DNA from: Sipunculus nudus
Lineage: Eukaryota; Annelida; Sipuncula; Golfingiida; Sipunculidae
Direction: 5' to 3'
NCBI GenBank assembly: GCA_026874595.1
Contig: CM049316.1
Coordinates: 11,336,839 to 11,400,838, forward strand
Length of the DNA stretch: 64,000 nt
Shown here: positions 1 through 11,597 of the stretch, one piece after another
Layout: every line of letters starts with the position of its first letter
How positions within the stretch are numbered: the stretch's first letter is position 1
Program-made: the position numbers and the translations under genes
The notes under the pieces: model-generated
Database searches by the model: none
What the model was told of the DNA's origin: nothing
What the model saw: the letters and a program-made list of their open reading frames with translations, nothing else

Positions 1-94
1 TTATTACATTATGGGCCATTATTACATTATGGGTCGTTTTTATCACAATATGGGCCGTTATTACATTATGGCCCGGTTATTACATTATGGGTCG
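1..94. repeat. ~18-bp tandem repeat, cut by window start
   Basis: About five imperfect copies of an 18-bp unit (consensus TTATTACATTATGGGYCR) run in from the left window edge. One copy is altered (TATCACAATATGGG). The array probably continues upstream. No reading frame or transcript signal is visible in it. Confidence 0.85.
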
Positions 95-3000
95 TAACAC
101 CCCCCTTAGGACACACTTGGCATCGTTTCTGACAGTTCAAGACCTAAAACTGCCATTTCCTGAAGCGTAGCCGCAGAGAAGTTTCTTGACATAGCTGAAA
201 TGGTGCCACTGTCAATTATAATTAACACACACACACACAAATATATTAGGAGAGAGACGAGAGAATCGTAATAGCCCTTTATGTTTAATGTTTAAAGAAA
301 TAGTATGATGGGATATGCTATTACAATACTGAGATGTTTCCAATGGGTATATTCCTTCAATTCGGTAATTAACTGTTCGACTTTTACTGTTAATAATTAA
401 GGATCTTGTAAGAATCGATGATGAATATGGCTCAGATGTGCTTCATGTCGCTCGTCCTACTCGGGCACAATAAACGTAACAAATGTTAATTAACTTATTT
501 ACATTCTTATTAAATTGAATGAACAGTTGCGGTCTGGTAAAAGGGGAGCGTGTCTGTTTGTGACATTGAGATAATTAAATCCACAGCCGTGAATACAAAT
601 ACACTGGTGATGACGACTGCCGTATGCTAGGCAGAACAGTTAAATGTTATAAATATTAATTAGCTGAGTGTCTTTTTAATTGATTGTTGTTACAAATATG
701 GTTGAAATAGGCATGTCCACTTGTTGATACATAGATAAACGTTCATCGTTGACTTTTTTTGGACAATGTAAATAAATCATGATTTTATCTGTTCTCTCCA
801 GGGACACATAAATATTTGAGAACTTGCTAAAATAAAACTCATTCCAGTAAGAAGCTCTGAAGAAATTCGACCGAGGTCCAACAAGACACTCTGGTTGTTC
901 GTCCAATAAATATGGGCGCGTTTTCATGATTGCTTATTTTCAGATTCATCACCTTGATAGTAGTTGTTTAAATTTTTTGATCTTCAAAAAACTATTTCTT
1001 ATCATAAGATTATACGCTATAAATAGGGGGCAAAGGGGAAGCCCGCATGGGAAATTGAAAAATAAGCGCTAAATGCCAAAAATTAGAACCGGATTTTGTA
1101 TCATTATGCATTTTACAATTACAAGGAATATTTTTCAAAGTTTTCTACACTATATGTGAGGGGGAACCCCCTCCCCCTCTGCTATACGGTATACCTAATT
1201 CTGCTGCCGTTTATTTCTGACCAATGAAGCGTCAACTTTCAAATCCATGATCTCGCTTTAATAGCCGTCAAATTCGTATACCCTCAGCCCCGACATCATT
1301 CCTGTAGACAGTAGTTGCTCCGACCTGGACATTGTCTAGCGAAGGTTGACGTATATCAGACAGAAACTTATCAGCAATATAAGATACGTCTGACAAGCTT
1401 TTGTAACCGGTCACCGAACTGGATAATGTTTTTTACCCGGTTACGTTGGGTGACTTAAGTAAAGGTATGCATTGAGATAAAAATAGATAAAACAGGCAAA
1501 AGTAAAGATGAAAGAACGGTATGAATGCCCTGTAAGTTCGCCTTGGGTATTATGTTGGTTGTTTATCGAGTATCACGTGGCTGCGGTCTAAGATGTTTGT
1601 CTGGAGACCAATATGTCTGAGAACATTCCAGGCACTAAGGTTTTCTTTGAACAATGAGCTCGGAAACAAAAATAGATTTCATTGCAATGCTTTCATTCAG
1701 TATAGACTTGGGCGAAAGCGGGCCCTGAAAAATTGAATGAAAGCCCCTTACAGGAGCTGAGTAAATTTAACTATAAAAAATACATACAAACATTAAGTGT
1801 CTAGAATATGACTATGATGATTATATCATGGTAATGTTCTTGCAATGAACTCCTCAGGGAGCCTCAGTCAGGTATTGAGTCTGCTTATACATATTCCCAA
1901 TAATTCTTTTTTTCAGAAAAGAAGTTTCGAAATCATTGTTATTATTGTTATTGTGATAAGGGGAAAGTAAGGTTAATATGAATCCACTGTCAACTAGTCC
2001 AAGAGTGTCATGACATAAACTGATACCTTCCTTTCTTCACATATTTTGTATCAATTATAGCCATACGCGTGTGATTTTCGAAGCATATTTCAAAGCATAT
2101 ACATGCCATTTCCGTTCGCGCAGCTACCCCCAAGCTAGCCACACAGCAGTCTATTACAGGATTGTTTAAGAAACGTTAATTTGGTTGCGCGGCCATCCGC
2201 GTCCCATAAAATAACAGGAATCGGCCTATGTGAGAAAACGCCAGTAAACAAAACACGCAGAAATCTGTTTTGGTCTATGTTTATATCATCAATCCATCGG
2301 AAAAAGTCCCGGTGGCCATGTCCGCCCTTACTTTCATTTGTTATAAAAAGAAACAGACCTCAGGTAACAACGGTGATTACTTAGTATGCGCAGTTTTTAT
2401 TGCGCACTAAAGCTTTTGAAATGGCAAACCTTAACTTTAACCATTAATATTATTTATCAATTTAACAAAAACAAAATCTTTGCCTGGCATTTTGTTTGAA
2501 TTTTCTCAAACCTGTGGCACACTGTTTTAATTGTATATAAAATAATACATATAAAAGGAACAAGTTGATTACTAAAATTTCAAAGTATTTCATTGATAGC
2601 TATTACCGAAGCCACAAAAACTTCTTAAAAGGACAATCCTGCTTATATGCAGTATTACTTTTTACGAGTTTTGATTAACTCATGATAAATGGTAAATACC
2701 CGTACCAGCTACCAAATACATACACAAAAATGCAAGATTTCTTCAAAAGTACCCATTTCTATTAACATTATCAATTTGGTTTGAGTTCCGTTATAACCAT
2801 GTGCGTACATGTGTAAACTATGGATTATGATTCAACCATATGACTCATGTGGCATTGTCAATGAGTCCACAAAAAATGATTGGTCTACAACTTGTCCACT
2901 GACAATTATTGTACGTATACAAATGATTTTATTCTACACCTCTTTATTTCACGATCTCGTGTCACTCAGTGACATCTGCCTGTACGTTCATAGAATAAAT

Positions 3001-3424
3001 GAGAATATGGACATTGAAAAATAAATTGACTGGAGCGCAAAAAATGATCAGTCTCAGAATAGACAATAATTGCACAAATTACGATTAAATTAAAGTAGCG
3101 ACTTAATCGTAATGTGAGGTCATTATCGGATATATTGGGAAGTATTTAACATAAAAAGTTGCGCTTATTTTTACGGTCATTTTCCGCATAGCTTCTGTTC
3201 AGTCACGTGTTTTAACCCTTTGTCTAGGCTCATTAAGCCGGACCCGTGCTTTAACATCAGGCAGCACGCAAGCTCTGCTGTGGCGAGTAATAGGATAACT
3301 AGCGTCATGTGTGACATCCATCAGTTAAAAACCCGTACATGTGCCGTCAAACAGATCGGATAGGATCGTAATTAACGATTCCTTGTTAAATAATTAACTA
3401 ATTACATCGTTTCTTTTGTTGTAG
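95..3424. other. Non-coding stretch upstream of the oxidoreductase exons
   Basis: AT-rich sequence with no convincing coding exon on either strand. Minor items are a short (CA)n run near 222-240 and a 7-bp GC inverted repeat with an AA loop at 1158-1173 inside a G/C-rich patch. It presumably belongs to an intron or upstream part of the plus-strand oxidoreductase gene, since the first exon seen (3425) begins with an acceptor. I looked here for an exon with a GxGxxG Rossmann motif and did not find one. Confidence 0.5.
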
Positions 3425-3799
3425 TTCACCAAGGATACGCTGAAAGAGCTAGAAAACATTCCAGGTCGGCTTTTGGTAATCGCATGCGACGGAGTTCACG
3501 GCCCATCATCCTCCATATTAGGTGTCAGTGAAGAATTTACCCAGCATTCCTGTCGAATGTACGGCGCAGTCGCAGCCCTGACAAGACAGGAAGAACCGCA
3601 AATACCCACACCGGAAGTCCGCGTGCACAATCTTACCTTTGACCTTAATGCATATGGAAATGATTGCTCAGATGACCCAAATCAGCAGGGCTTCCATTTA
3701 AAGATATTCGGTAGTTATAGATTTCGCTACATGTCGCTTGTAGTGCCCAAGTGTGAAACGAAGCTGGTGAAAAGTCTCAAAGTTGTATTGGATCAAACG
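3425..3799 (+). CDS. FAD-dependent oxidoreductase, exon A (DG-motif exon)
   Basis: Internal exon of a flavin-dependent oxidoreductase of the p-hydroxybenzoate-hydroxylase/monooxygenase fold. It opens after TTGTTGTAG and closes at ACG|GTAAGT, and it is 125 codons in phase 0 at both ends. Residues 16-26 (LLVIACDGVHG) are the DG motif, which in this fold sits at the FAD/NAD(P)H site. The segment then continues with a long beta-rich middle domain (..YRFRYMSLVVPK..). An internal TTG is the only apparent start, so this is not a first exon, and the N-terminal FAD-binding exon is missing from the window. The next coding exon lies 6.3 kb downstream and joins in phase. Substrate is unknown. The DG and GD motifs identify the fold but not the reaction. 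The MICAL and KMO monooxygenases are relatives by fold only. Confidence 0.8.
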
Positions 3800-4562
3800 G
3801 TAAGTTGTGCTTGTTCATACGCTTAAGGCCAAAAAAGGTATGTCTCTCAGGCACCTTTTTCAGTAATCAGTGCAGGCGGACTATCTTTTTATTTATTTTT
3901 TTTTGTATGTATCGATAAAATTGTCATATGATCAAGGAAAAACATTTCGATAACAGAAATGTTTTGCTTAACAGGTAAAATCACTACATAACAAAGGAAA
4001 TCTGATCAAATTTGTATTATTTTTTCTTTTTTGAAAGAGTTAAAAATTGACGCGGGCGGTGCCTGGGAACCAAAATTTTTTTTGCCTAACCCATGTGGAT
4101 TATATTGCATCTTTTTTGCAGTAAACATCCATTATTTCTTTCTGAAGTTAATACAGAAAACTCAGGTATTGCAAGCTTTACATATACATACAAATTAAGT
4201 TGTTTTTTTTTAGTTAATTAACTTTTTTATCTTGTACATGTTTGACAGGATAGTAACTCTGTTCATTTATTTGCTCATATAGCATATGCGATGTTGTGTT
4301 CTGGTCATCATATTATTATATTTTCTAAAAGAGCTGATTCTCTGTAATGGCGTCTAGATTAATATCTTTAAAGTGGGTGCAAGCCTTCCAAACCCTGTGT
4401 AAAAATCCAAGTCCACATAGCGGGCCATAGAAAACTAGTTTGCTTGCAGGCTTGATAACAAACAGGAAACAATTTTAATTATAAAGCACAACTGCAGGGT
4501 GGGGGAGGAGGCATTGCTTTATGGTTATCCAGTCACTGATTCGGGCAAGGACTACGGGTTAT

Positions 4563-5138
4563 GTTACTGGGGGATCTAACGATACAGATGGTCAGATGTC
4601 ACCAAACGTTACTGGGGGATCTAACGATACAGATGGTCAGATGTCACCAAACGTTACTGGGGGATCTAACGATACAGATGGTCAGATGTCACCAAACGGT
4701 ACCGGGCAATCTGCTGATACAGATGGTCAAATGTCATTAAACGATACCGGGGCATCTGACGATACAAATGATTAAATGTCACCTAACGGTACCGGGGGAT
4801 CTAACGATACAGATGGTCAGATGTCACCAAACGGTACCGGGCAATCTGTTGATACAGATGGTCAAATGTCATTAAACGATACCGGGGCATCTGACGATAC
4901 AAATGATTAAATGTCACCTAACGGTACCGGGGGATCTAACGATACAGATGGTCAAATGTCGCAAAACGGTACCGGGGGATCTTACAGATGGTAAGATGTC
5001 ACCAAACGGCACGGGGGGATCTAACGATACAGATGGTAAGATGTCACCAAACATTGCCGGGGCATCTAACAATACAGATGGTTAAATTTCACCAAACGTT
5101 ACCGGGGCTATTGACGATACAGATGGTCATATGTCATC
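4563..5138 (+). repeat. 45-bp coding-like minisatellite (about 12-13 copies)
   Basis: Tandem units of 45 bp. The first three are nearly identical and later ones diverge. Because 45 is a multiple of three, one plus-strand frame reads a 15-residue repeat (VTGGSNDTDGQMSPN) through the early copies, then meets TAA in the variant units ending AATGATTAA. A higher-order 135-bp block (three units) is duplicated at 4698 and 4833. It lies inside the oxidoreductase intron with no acceptor joining it to the gene, so I take it as a non-coding satellite. Confidence 0.9.
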
Positions 5139-7793
5139 ATTCATATTGGGCCGTATGACGATACAGTTACGATATTGGACGCTATATGGGGATGTTTTGG
5201 CGCTGTATTTGCGCACCGCTGAATCGTAAAACCCCTTCGTCTTGATAGTTTATTACCCAGTTATACCTAATGTCTACCTTGACTTTTTTTGCTGTGTTAA
5301 AGTGCATGTGTCTGTGTCTTCGGCAGTTATTTACATTATCGCAAAAAGATATTTTATGACACTACTTATATTCATTGTCGCAAAAAGATATTTTACGATA
5401 CTACGATGCAAATCAAAATTTGGATTAGCAAAATGCATTTAAATAGTTCATTAACGATAATTTATTCACGTAGTCTCTCTGTAAAGCTAATTTACAACAG
5501 GCTTTTCCGTTGCCTTATCAAACCTCATAATGAATGTGATCAGTTAAGAAACGGGTGTCGCAATAATTTACACCAAACATGCACTGCTAATATCATCACA
5601 AACGTTTAATCAATCTTATGACTTAATTAATCCAGTGAATAATGCTGTGCGGTTTTCAAAACCTTAGTTTTTAATGTTAATAAAAGGATCTATCAATGTG
5701 TCTTGATAAATTGCGGTAGTAAATAAATTTTCCAGACGGTAGAGGGGATTAGCTAGCTGATTATGAATTGACCCGCACGATTAGTAGAGGTCAAAAATTT
5801 ACTTTTTTGCGTCATATATAATGGAGACATTAACCAGAAAAAGTATGTTAAAGTACCTTGTCACTCGTGGATTGTTTTGTGTTTAATAAGAATAAACCCT
5901 ATTACTGTTACTAATGCACTCCTTTTTTATTCTGCTTCTTGATAACCAAGATTCATTCTAGAATAATCAAACATGACTCTCAAGTCGAATCACCAGTAGC
6001 ACTTGGTGGGCAATGCTTTCGCTTTGTCCTATTTTATCCCTTTTCTATTTCAGTCAGTTGTCGTTCTTCTCACCTGTTTTATATTGTTTAATATTTCATT
6101 GAGTGGATATTAATACCCAGAATGTCTTTTTTTGTTATTTGAAAGCGAAGCTCTGAGCTCCGGCACCATACATTTCATGATAGACTTTAAAACATAATAA
6201 GAGTCTTTGATAAATTTAATAAATTTAATGAATTAACACTGAATTAACTTGATCGTGCATAGATGTATAGAAATTATAAACTGGGCCGCAGGAAGGTTGT
6301 GACGAGAAAATCAGATTATTTAAAAAAAATGCTATTTGTAACAGTAAATTTGTTTCTACGCAGATAACGCTATCTGTGAAATCTCGATTTAAGCAGTAAA
6401 TATATAAAGGGTCATCTGTATCAGTATCTTTTTGTCCAGTGTTTGCATGTTTTGTGCTTCCTGTAAATTGACCTCTTAAATGAAAATGGAGAAAAAAAAA
6501 CTACCGTAGTGTTAATGAGGGATTAGATCATTGTAACAAAAAAGAGTGATTGCCAATTATCCGTAGAGAAAAATAACATGCACCCAATTCAAGAGAGTTC
6601 AAGAATACCCAGGACATCGTTAATTATCCAGAGAACACCTGCACCACAGCCTGACCTGTCTCATAGGAAAGCGACCTGTGGTCTAAAGCTCAACCGAAAA
6701 CATCCTGACAGGAAATGATTAAGTGAAAGAAAAATATGTTGTCAAAGAGTACGACGGGGTCATACAAATGATGTGCAGAGCAAACGTGGGCCAAAACGGC
6801 AGAGTATGCTCGCTCTTGACATAATCCTGTATTGCGTATATATCTCAAATATTTAATGGGCGTTGCCATTTGGCTAAATGTGTCTTGATTATTAAGCCCT
6901 TCTGTTAACTTGTTGCATTAAATTGGGATACGGAAACGGGCAGAAATGGCAATTGTAACCCGGGGACAATTTGGTCAAACATGGGGCTTCGTGAGTGTGG
7001 ATTCATTTGTTGTGTTAGTATTTGGTTTTTAAATTGTGACATTTAATCGAAATATGGTAATAAGTGGCAATGACAGTTCTGAGCCCGGAATACCTTCGAC
7101 AACATTGACATCGATCTTGTGGCTTCTTTTCTTGAAAAGAACTCTGCAAATGTGTTTTGTTTCAGTAACTTAAGTTAAATGAAGATTAATGGAATTCAAC
7201 TTACACATGGCTTACAATTATAAGATAAGATTAACAAGATAGATCGTGTAGATTATCGAGTGCGAGTATCGCAACAGCAGCCAAGGATATCCTGAATACA
7301 CCACAGCAAGAGCTGTTGAAAATTAGCCATACCACTGTAAAATAGTGGAATACTTTTTTTTCAGGTGAAAACTTGACAATCGGAAATCCATACACTAAAC
7401 TATTATTATCTGAAAGATAGCTTATACCTAGGTATGTCCTGATGTGAACAGTATATCATAAAAAAACTTTCATTGTAATTTAAGAATATGTTGCCCGCTT
7501 CACTGCAGAGCTACCTTATCTATTGATTGGTGGTAATTCTACAGGGACATTAAGAAAATTAAAAACGCCTTGTTTCCTCTGCTTGTAGGAAAATCGATTG
7601 AATCAATGTCCATTTTTGTCTAGCCCATTTTCCTCTGTCAAGCAGAAAGTGGAGGCCAGCATATAATAGAAAAAAAGCACCATTGTTTTTGCACCTTCAT
7701 CAAACAAATGTTTTCATCAAACAAATGTTCACGACTGAGTGATTAACATGAAGTTACTGAACGGAGGTTCCATGATATTATGATTTTTCTTGT

Positions 7794-7797
<4 letters not shown>

Positions 7798-7851
<54 letters not shown>
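7798..7851. repeat. (TA)n microsatellite
   Basis: An uninterrupted TA run of about 27 dinucleotides. It abuts the 3' side of the minus-strand Penelope-like fragment at 8048-8371. Confidence 0.98.
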
Positions 7852-7861
<10 letters not shown>

Positions 7862-8436
7862 GTTTGGATGCCGTTCCAGGATCTCGATAACTCAAAAGTA
7901 TAGGTGTAAAAAAGTAAGATCATAAAAAACCACCAATCGTTTTTGTCACTACCCGCACGTTTCGTGCATTCCACATGGCTCTTTTCAGGTGACTGAGTAT
8001 TGTTCGTTTGTGTCTGTGCATGGCTGGGTACGTGTGTATGTGATTATTTACGGATGACTGGTTTTCGTGGTGTGATGCCTGCAAGTGTTCAGGTAGTATT
8101 CGCCTTGTTTTTCAAGCCTGAGTAGTGGGGTTCTCTTGTACGTCATGATTTGTAGCTTCTCTTGTTTGCATAGGGTACATCTGCTGGCCATTGTTGACAT
8201 GGTTAGATTAGCGATAATAGACCATGTAATATTGGATGGGTAGCCTTGTTCTTTGAGTCTCCAAATGTATTTGCATAATTTTTTTCCTTTCATATGTTTC
8301 GTATTTAAAGGAATGCTTGTGATCTGCATCCCAAAGAACAACTTAAATCCTCTGTTTGAATTTTGATTCATGGATGTAGGTAATGCAACGTTATCACGAC
8401 CTTCTGCTAACTGGAAATTTGCGGTATATTTGGTGA
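7852..8436 (-). mobile_element. Penelope-like element 3' fragment (GIY-YIG nuclease tail)
   Basis: The minus strand encodes about 107 residues from an ATG at 8371 to a stop at 8048, with the frame open further up to about 8436. It contains CKYIWRLKEQG, ITWSII, CTLCKQEKLQI and NTCRHH. This order (K-Y-I-W-L-K, then I-x-W-S-I, then C-x2-C-x2-E-K-x-x-I, then C-R-H) is the usual C-terminal part of the GIY-YIG endonuclease region that follows the reverse transcriptase in Penelope-like retroelements. No RT motif is nearby, so the copy is 5'-truncated. Below the stop the tail runs into a (TA)n tract. The assignment rests on motif recall. No alignment was possible. Confidence 0.6.
8048..8371 (-). pseudogene. 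GIY-YIG-type C-terminal fragment of a Penelope-like ORF
   Basis: Remnant coding part of the element at 7852-8436. It has a Zn-type pair C-x2-C and a downstream CRHH. The catalytic GIY and YIG segments that should lie N-terminal to it are absent. It sits antisense in the oxidoreductase intron and shows no splice signals tying it to a host gene. It could also be an uncharacterised domesticated fragment, though its short length argues against that. Confidence 0.55.
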
Positions 8437-9229
8437 AAAATTAACTAAAATCAGCTCACGGGAACAAACTGGCATCAAGACGTTTGTTATTAATCGTGTA
8501 TCTTACTTTAACAACAGTTTTACGTCATTGCACATTTTATAGGGTAATACCTATCTTATTCTCCCAGTAATTTTCCAGTAAATTATTAATTAACGCTTAC
8601 TTCACCGTTTTCAATTACTTTTATTCCAGTTGAGTGCTAAATTATTGTCATGGTATTCTTTCATCATTTTGGCGTGTTTTAAGTACTTTAAGTACTTTTT
8701 TTAAAACTAAGTTCAACTTCTATTTTTCCCGTTGTAATCCAGGAAGTATTGGATGATTTGTTTAAAAATATTCCTTTTTCTTTCATTCATTTTCTTTGTT
8801 AATTTTATCACTGGAGATTTAATTACTTTTAGAGAACCGTCTTCACAGTTATTTGGTGTTTCTCATTTACCCAATGTGTAGTCTTTTATTACTTGCTTCA
8901 AATTTCTATTTCATAATTACAGTATGGATCTTAAATTCATTGTCCAGGGGCTGTTCAGTAAATAAAACACTGCGTAACATGTTTTCATTATAGAAATGAT
9001 TTTGTTTATGATTAAGATCTATTTATATTTTGGTCATGACAGTCCTGGGTATTTTTAATTTCAAATGAATACTTCGTGTTTAATCAATGCTCATGTGACC
9101 TTTAAATACTCATACTGACTCCTCAGTTCAGTTTGGTATTACTTTTATAAAGAGGTTAATCTATTCCTTGATACAATTAAGCTTTTTTTCGAAAATGGAA
9201 CTCTCCAGGAAAAAGGGATAATATGTTGG

Positions 9230-9990
9230 ATTCGAGGTTTTCTATAGGAGCCTGGCGTATGATTCAGAAGTTTGGCCTGTGATCCGGGAGGCTGGAGTAT
9301 TCCAAAGGAGGAAGGGATAGTCTCCGGGAGACTTGGTTATTCTCAAGGAGAATCGGTATTTTTCTGCTGGGTTTACTCCTTGAGCCTAAGTATTCTCTTC
9401 GGGGCTTGTGTAATCTCCTGGAGGTTAGGGTATTCTCCTGAAGAGGCCTGGGTTTTCTTCGGGAGGGTGAGTCAATTCCAGAGGAGGTATTCTCGTGGAA
9501 CTTTGGCATTCGCTGGGAGTCTCGGTTATGTTTCGGTAGGATAGGTTCTCAGAGAGGGTAGGTTACTTCCCGGGAGGCTGGGTATTCTCCTAAAGGTTGG
9601 TGGATCCTCGAGAGGTTGGGGTATTCTCGGGATATTCTTTATAGATTTGGGTAGACTCCAGCAAGCTGGGTATTCTTCGAGGGGTTGGGATATTTTCGGG
9701 GCTGGGGGCTGGGTATTTTCTCTGGCCATGGTTATTTTTTCGGAAGACTGGGTATTCTCTGAGAGCCTATGTTATTTCCTGTAGTTGGGGTTGGGGTAGG
9801 GGGTCCTGGAGGCTTGGGTACTCTCCGGGACGTGGGTATTCTCTTAGAGGTGTGTGGCTGGGTTGTCCTCATCCATGCTTGCGTAATTTTCGGGAGGGTG
9901 CATGGCGTATTTTTCTTATTTGTCCTGGAATTCTCTCGGAAGATGGGGTAGTAAGTCATATTTTCCGGAAGACCTGTGCGTTCTGTGGGT
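9230..9990 (+). repeat. Degenerate G/T-rich tandem repeat field
   Basis: Many loose copies of a roughly 25-35-bp unit built around GGGTATTCTCC and GGAGGCTGGG occupy about 760 bp. The plus strand is strongly G and T rich compared with the flanking AT-rich DNA. Several 60-90-residue open frames on both strands are by-products of the periodic sequence. The field ends about 100 bp before the acceptor of the next oxidoreductase exon. Confidence 0.8.
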
Positions 9991-10092
9991 AATGTATTTG
10001 TTCTCGGCGAGGCTGTGGTGTTAAGGAGATTCGTATATATTATCCAAGAAAGTCATTTATATCGATGGTAATAATTTTCTGCTTCATTTCAG

Positions 10093-10306
10093 GTGATGCG
10101 CAATATATTCCAAATGTGTTTCAATACTTACAAGTCTGACTCCGAGAGCAAGCTAACAGACCAGATGGCGCTTAAGATGAAGTTTAGTCCTCGTCTGTTC
10201 GAAATCAAATTATCACAGCGTGTGGAGAGTGTGGCGTTTATAGAAGACGCTAACCTCTTTGTGGTAACAGAAGGAGATGCATCTAGGTGTTTAAATTTTC
10301 ATTCAG
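10093..10306 (+). CDS. FAD-dependent oxidoreductase, exon B (GD-motif exon)
   Basis: Second exon of the gene seen in the window, from TTCATTTCAG|GTGATG to TTCATTCAG|GTGAGC, with 71 full codons plus one base. It joins in phase to exon A (phase 0) and to exon C (phase 1). Residues about 186-196 of the spliced product (EGDASRCLNFHSG) form the second FAD-binding GD motif of the fold, where GD contacts the flavin ribityl and phosphate. The usual GDAxHxxxPxxGxG pattern is modified to GDASRxLNFHSG. The ATG near the exon start is internal. An in-frame stop is reached at 10401 if the donor is not used, which supports splicing. Confidence 0.8.
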
Positions 10307-11418
10307 GTGAGCGGGTCCAAATTTCTAATTTAGCTAATGTACTTATATTTCTTCTTATATGTATAATTCATGATATTTTTTTTATATTTCTGATTTCTTA
10401 ATCATCATACTTTCTAAATGTGTTTTGGACTCTTAGATAAATTTGTACCTGACACTGAACCAATTAATGTTGAAAGAACTTTTGTGCAAATGGAAATGAA
10501 TGATGAGTAATGAAAATTCAATTATTTTTTTAATCATTTCTTTAAATGTGATTTCCAAGTTTTTTTTCTTCAAAATTAATAAAAACTAAAGCAGGTTCGG
10601 CCCATTGAAGGTTTTATTGAATTCTCCGTAAGTTTCGGTGCTGAAAAGAAAATAATCTATACCGATCACGCCATCAGATGAAAAGCTAAAAACGCATATT
10701 TGAGAAATTAAAATGACCACGAAGTATTTCAGTTCGAATAAGGAAACATAATTTTTCCTTGGAATCTAATGCTAAAAGGTACTCTTTTTACAATTTAAAG
10801 TTATTTTACACAAAAGCTGCATTTGCAATTATTGAACAAAAACTGAACTTGATCATACACAGGTTACATGTTAAAAACATTCGAAAATCAGGTTATACGA
10901 TGCGCCGTTTGATAGCCGGAGGGAAATTAATTTCTTTAGTGGAAGCAATACGCTGCCGTTTCATAAAAAAAATATTCAGATTAAATTCTCTCTACTTTTA
11001 AACCTGCCATCCCTTGAACTGACCTTTAAATTTAATTATAAAAACAGTTAGCCAAATTAGCTTTTTTTTTTCATATTGGAAAGTACAAAAATATAAAAGT
11101 TAAATTTTGGTTTCATTCCATGCGGATCTGTTCATTGTGAATAATATTCCTTATACGCTTTGTTACCTCTTATACTTGTAATTCTAATAAAGTTGCTATT
11201 TTATGATTTTACACGTTTAAAGATTACAGAAAATAAGTTGGTTTAACTTCATGCGGAAACCATAAGTTGTGATTAAATTCTACGTATTAAACGTGTTATC
11301 TCGTGAACTTTTAAGTGTTATCAAGCAAAGAACTAGCAAAACGATCTGCCTTATTCGCTTGTTTTAATATATGGAAAATATGTCAAAATATTGGTGCAGT
11401 TCCGTCTAATATTTTCAG
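10307..11418 (+). other. Intron between oxidoreductase exons B and C
   Basis: A 1.1-kb AT-rich interval flanked by GTGAGC and TATTTTCAG. Nothing else that I can support lies in it. Confidence 0.75.
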
Positions 11419-11597
11419 GACGTGATATCAATTTCGCAATCGGAGGACTCTATAGCCTGGACAGGTTTATCATCATGGCGGCAACAGCCACGTCAGAAAA
11501 AGATGTCATGTCAGCACTTTCATACAAACAACAGCAAACGAAGACACTGGTACAAGACTTTCTGCGGAGCGGTCTCAGGGACACCATGTTGTTGTGA
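11419..11597 (+). CDS. FAD-dependent oxidoreductase, terminal exon C
   Basis: Last coding exon, from TATTTTCAG|GACGTG to TGA at 11595-11597. The split Gly codon formed with exon B gives GRDINFAIGGLYSLDRFI, the helix after the GD motif that caps the flavin in this fold. About 40 further residues (..KQQQTKTLVQDFLRSGLRDTMLL) form a helical, hydrophilic tail ending at the stop. The three exons together give about 255 residues, roughly the C-terminal half to two-thirds of a typical family member. No obvious polyadenylation signal follows closely. An AATAAA at about 12888 is a distant candidate. Confidence 0.78.

Larger units (their letters stand above)
3800..10092 (+). other. 6.3-kb intron of the oxidoreductase gene
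   Basis: The interval runs from a strong GTAAGT donor to a TTCATTTCAG acceptor. It contains a 45-bp minisatellite (4563-5138), a (TA)n tract, a minus-strand Penelope-like fragment and a G/T-rich degenerate repeat field (about 9230-9990). The 5140-7790 part and the 8440-9230 part are AT-rich with no gene that I can support. A 41-bp-spaced direct repeat (TCGCAAAAAGATATTTTA) occurs near 5338 and 5379. Confidence 0.75.

Noticed and set aside
7729-7974. ORF with a long Ile-Tyr repeat, and similar ones at 22649, 53733, 53847 and 58593
   Set aside because: (TA)n read as IYIYIY. The open frame is an artefact of the microsatellite.
9264-9959. Overlapping ORFs on both strands, Pro/Ser-rich or Gly/Val-rich
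   Set aside because: They are products of the degenerate G/T-rich repeat field. No frame is favoured.
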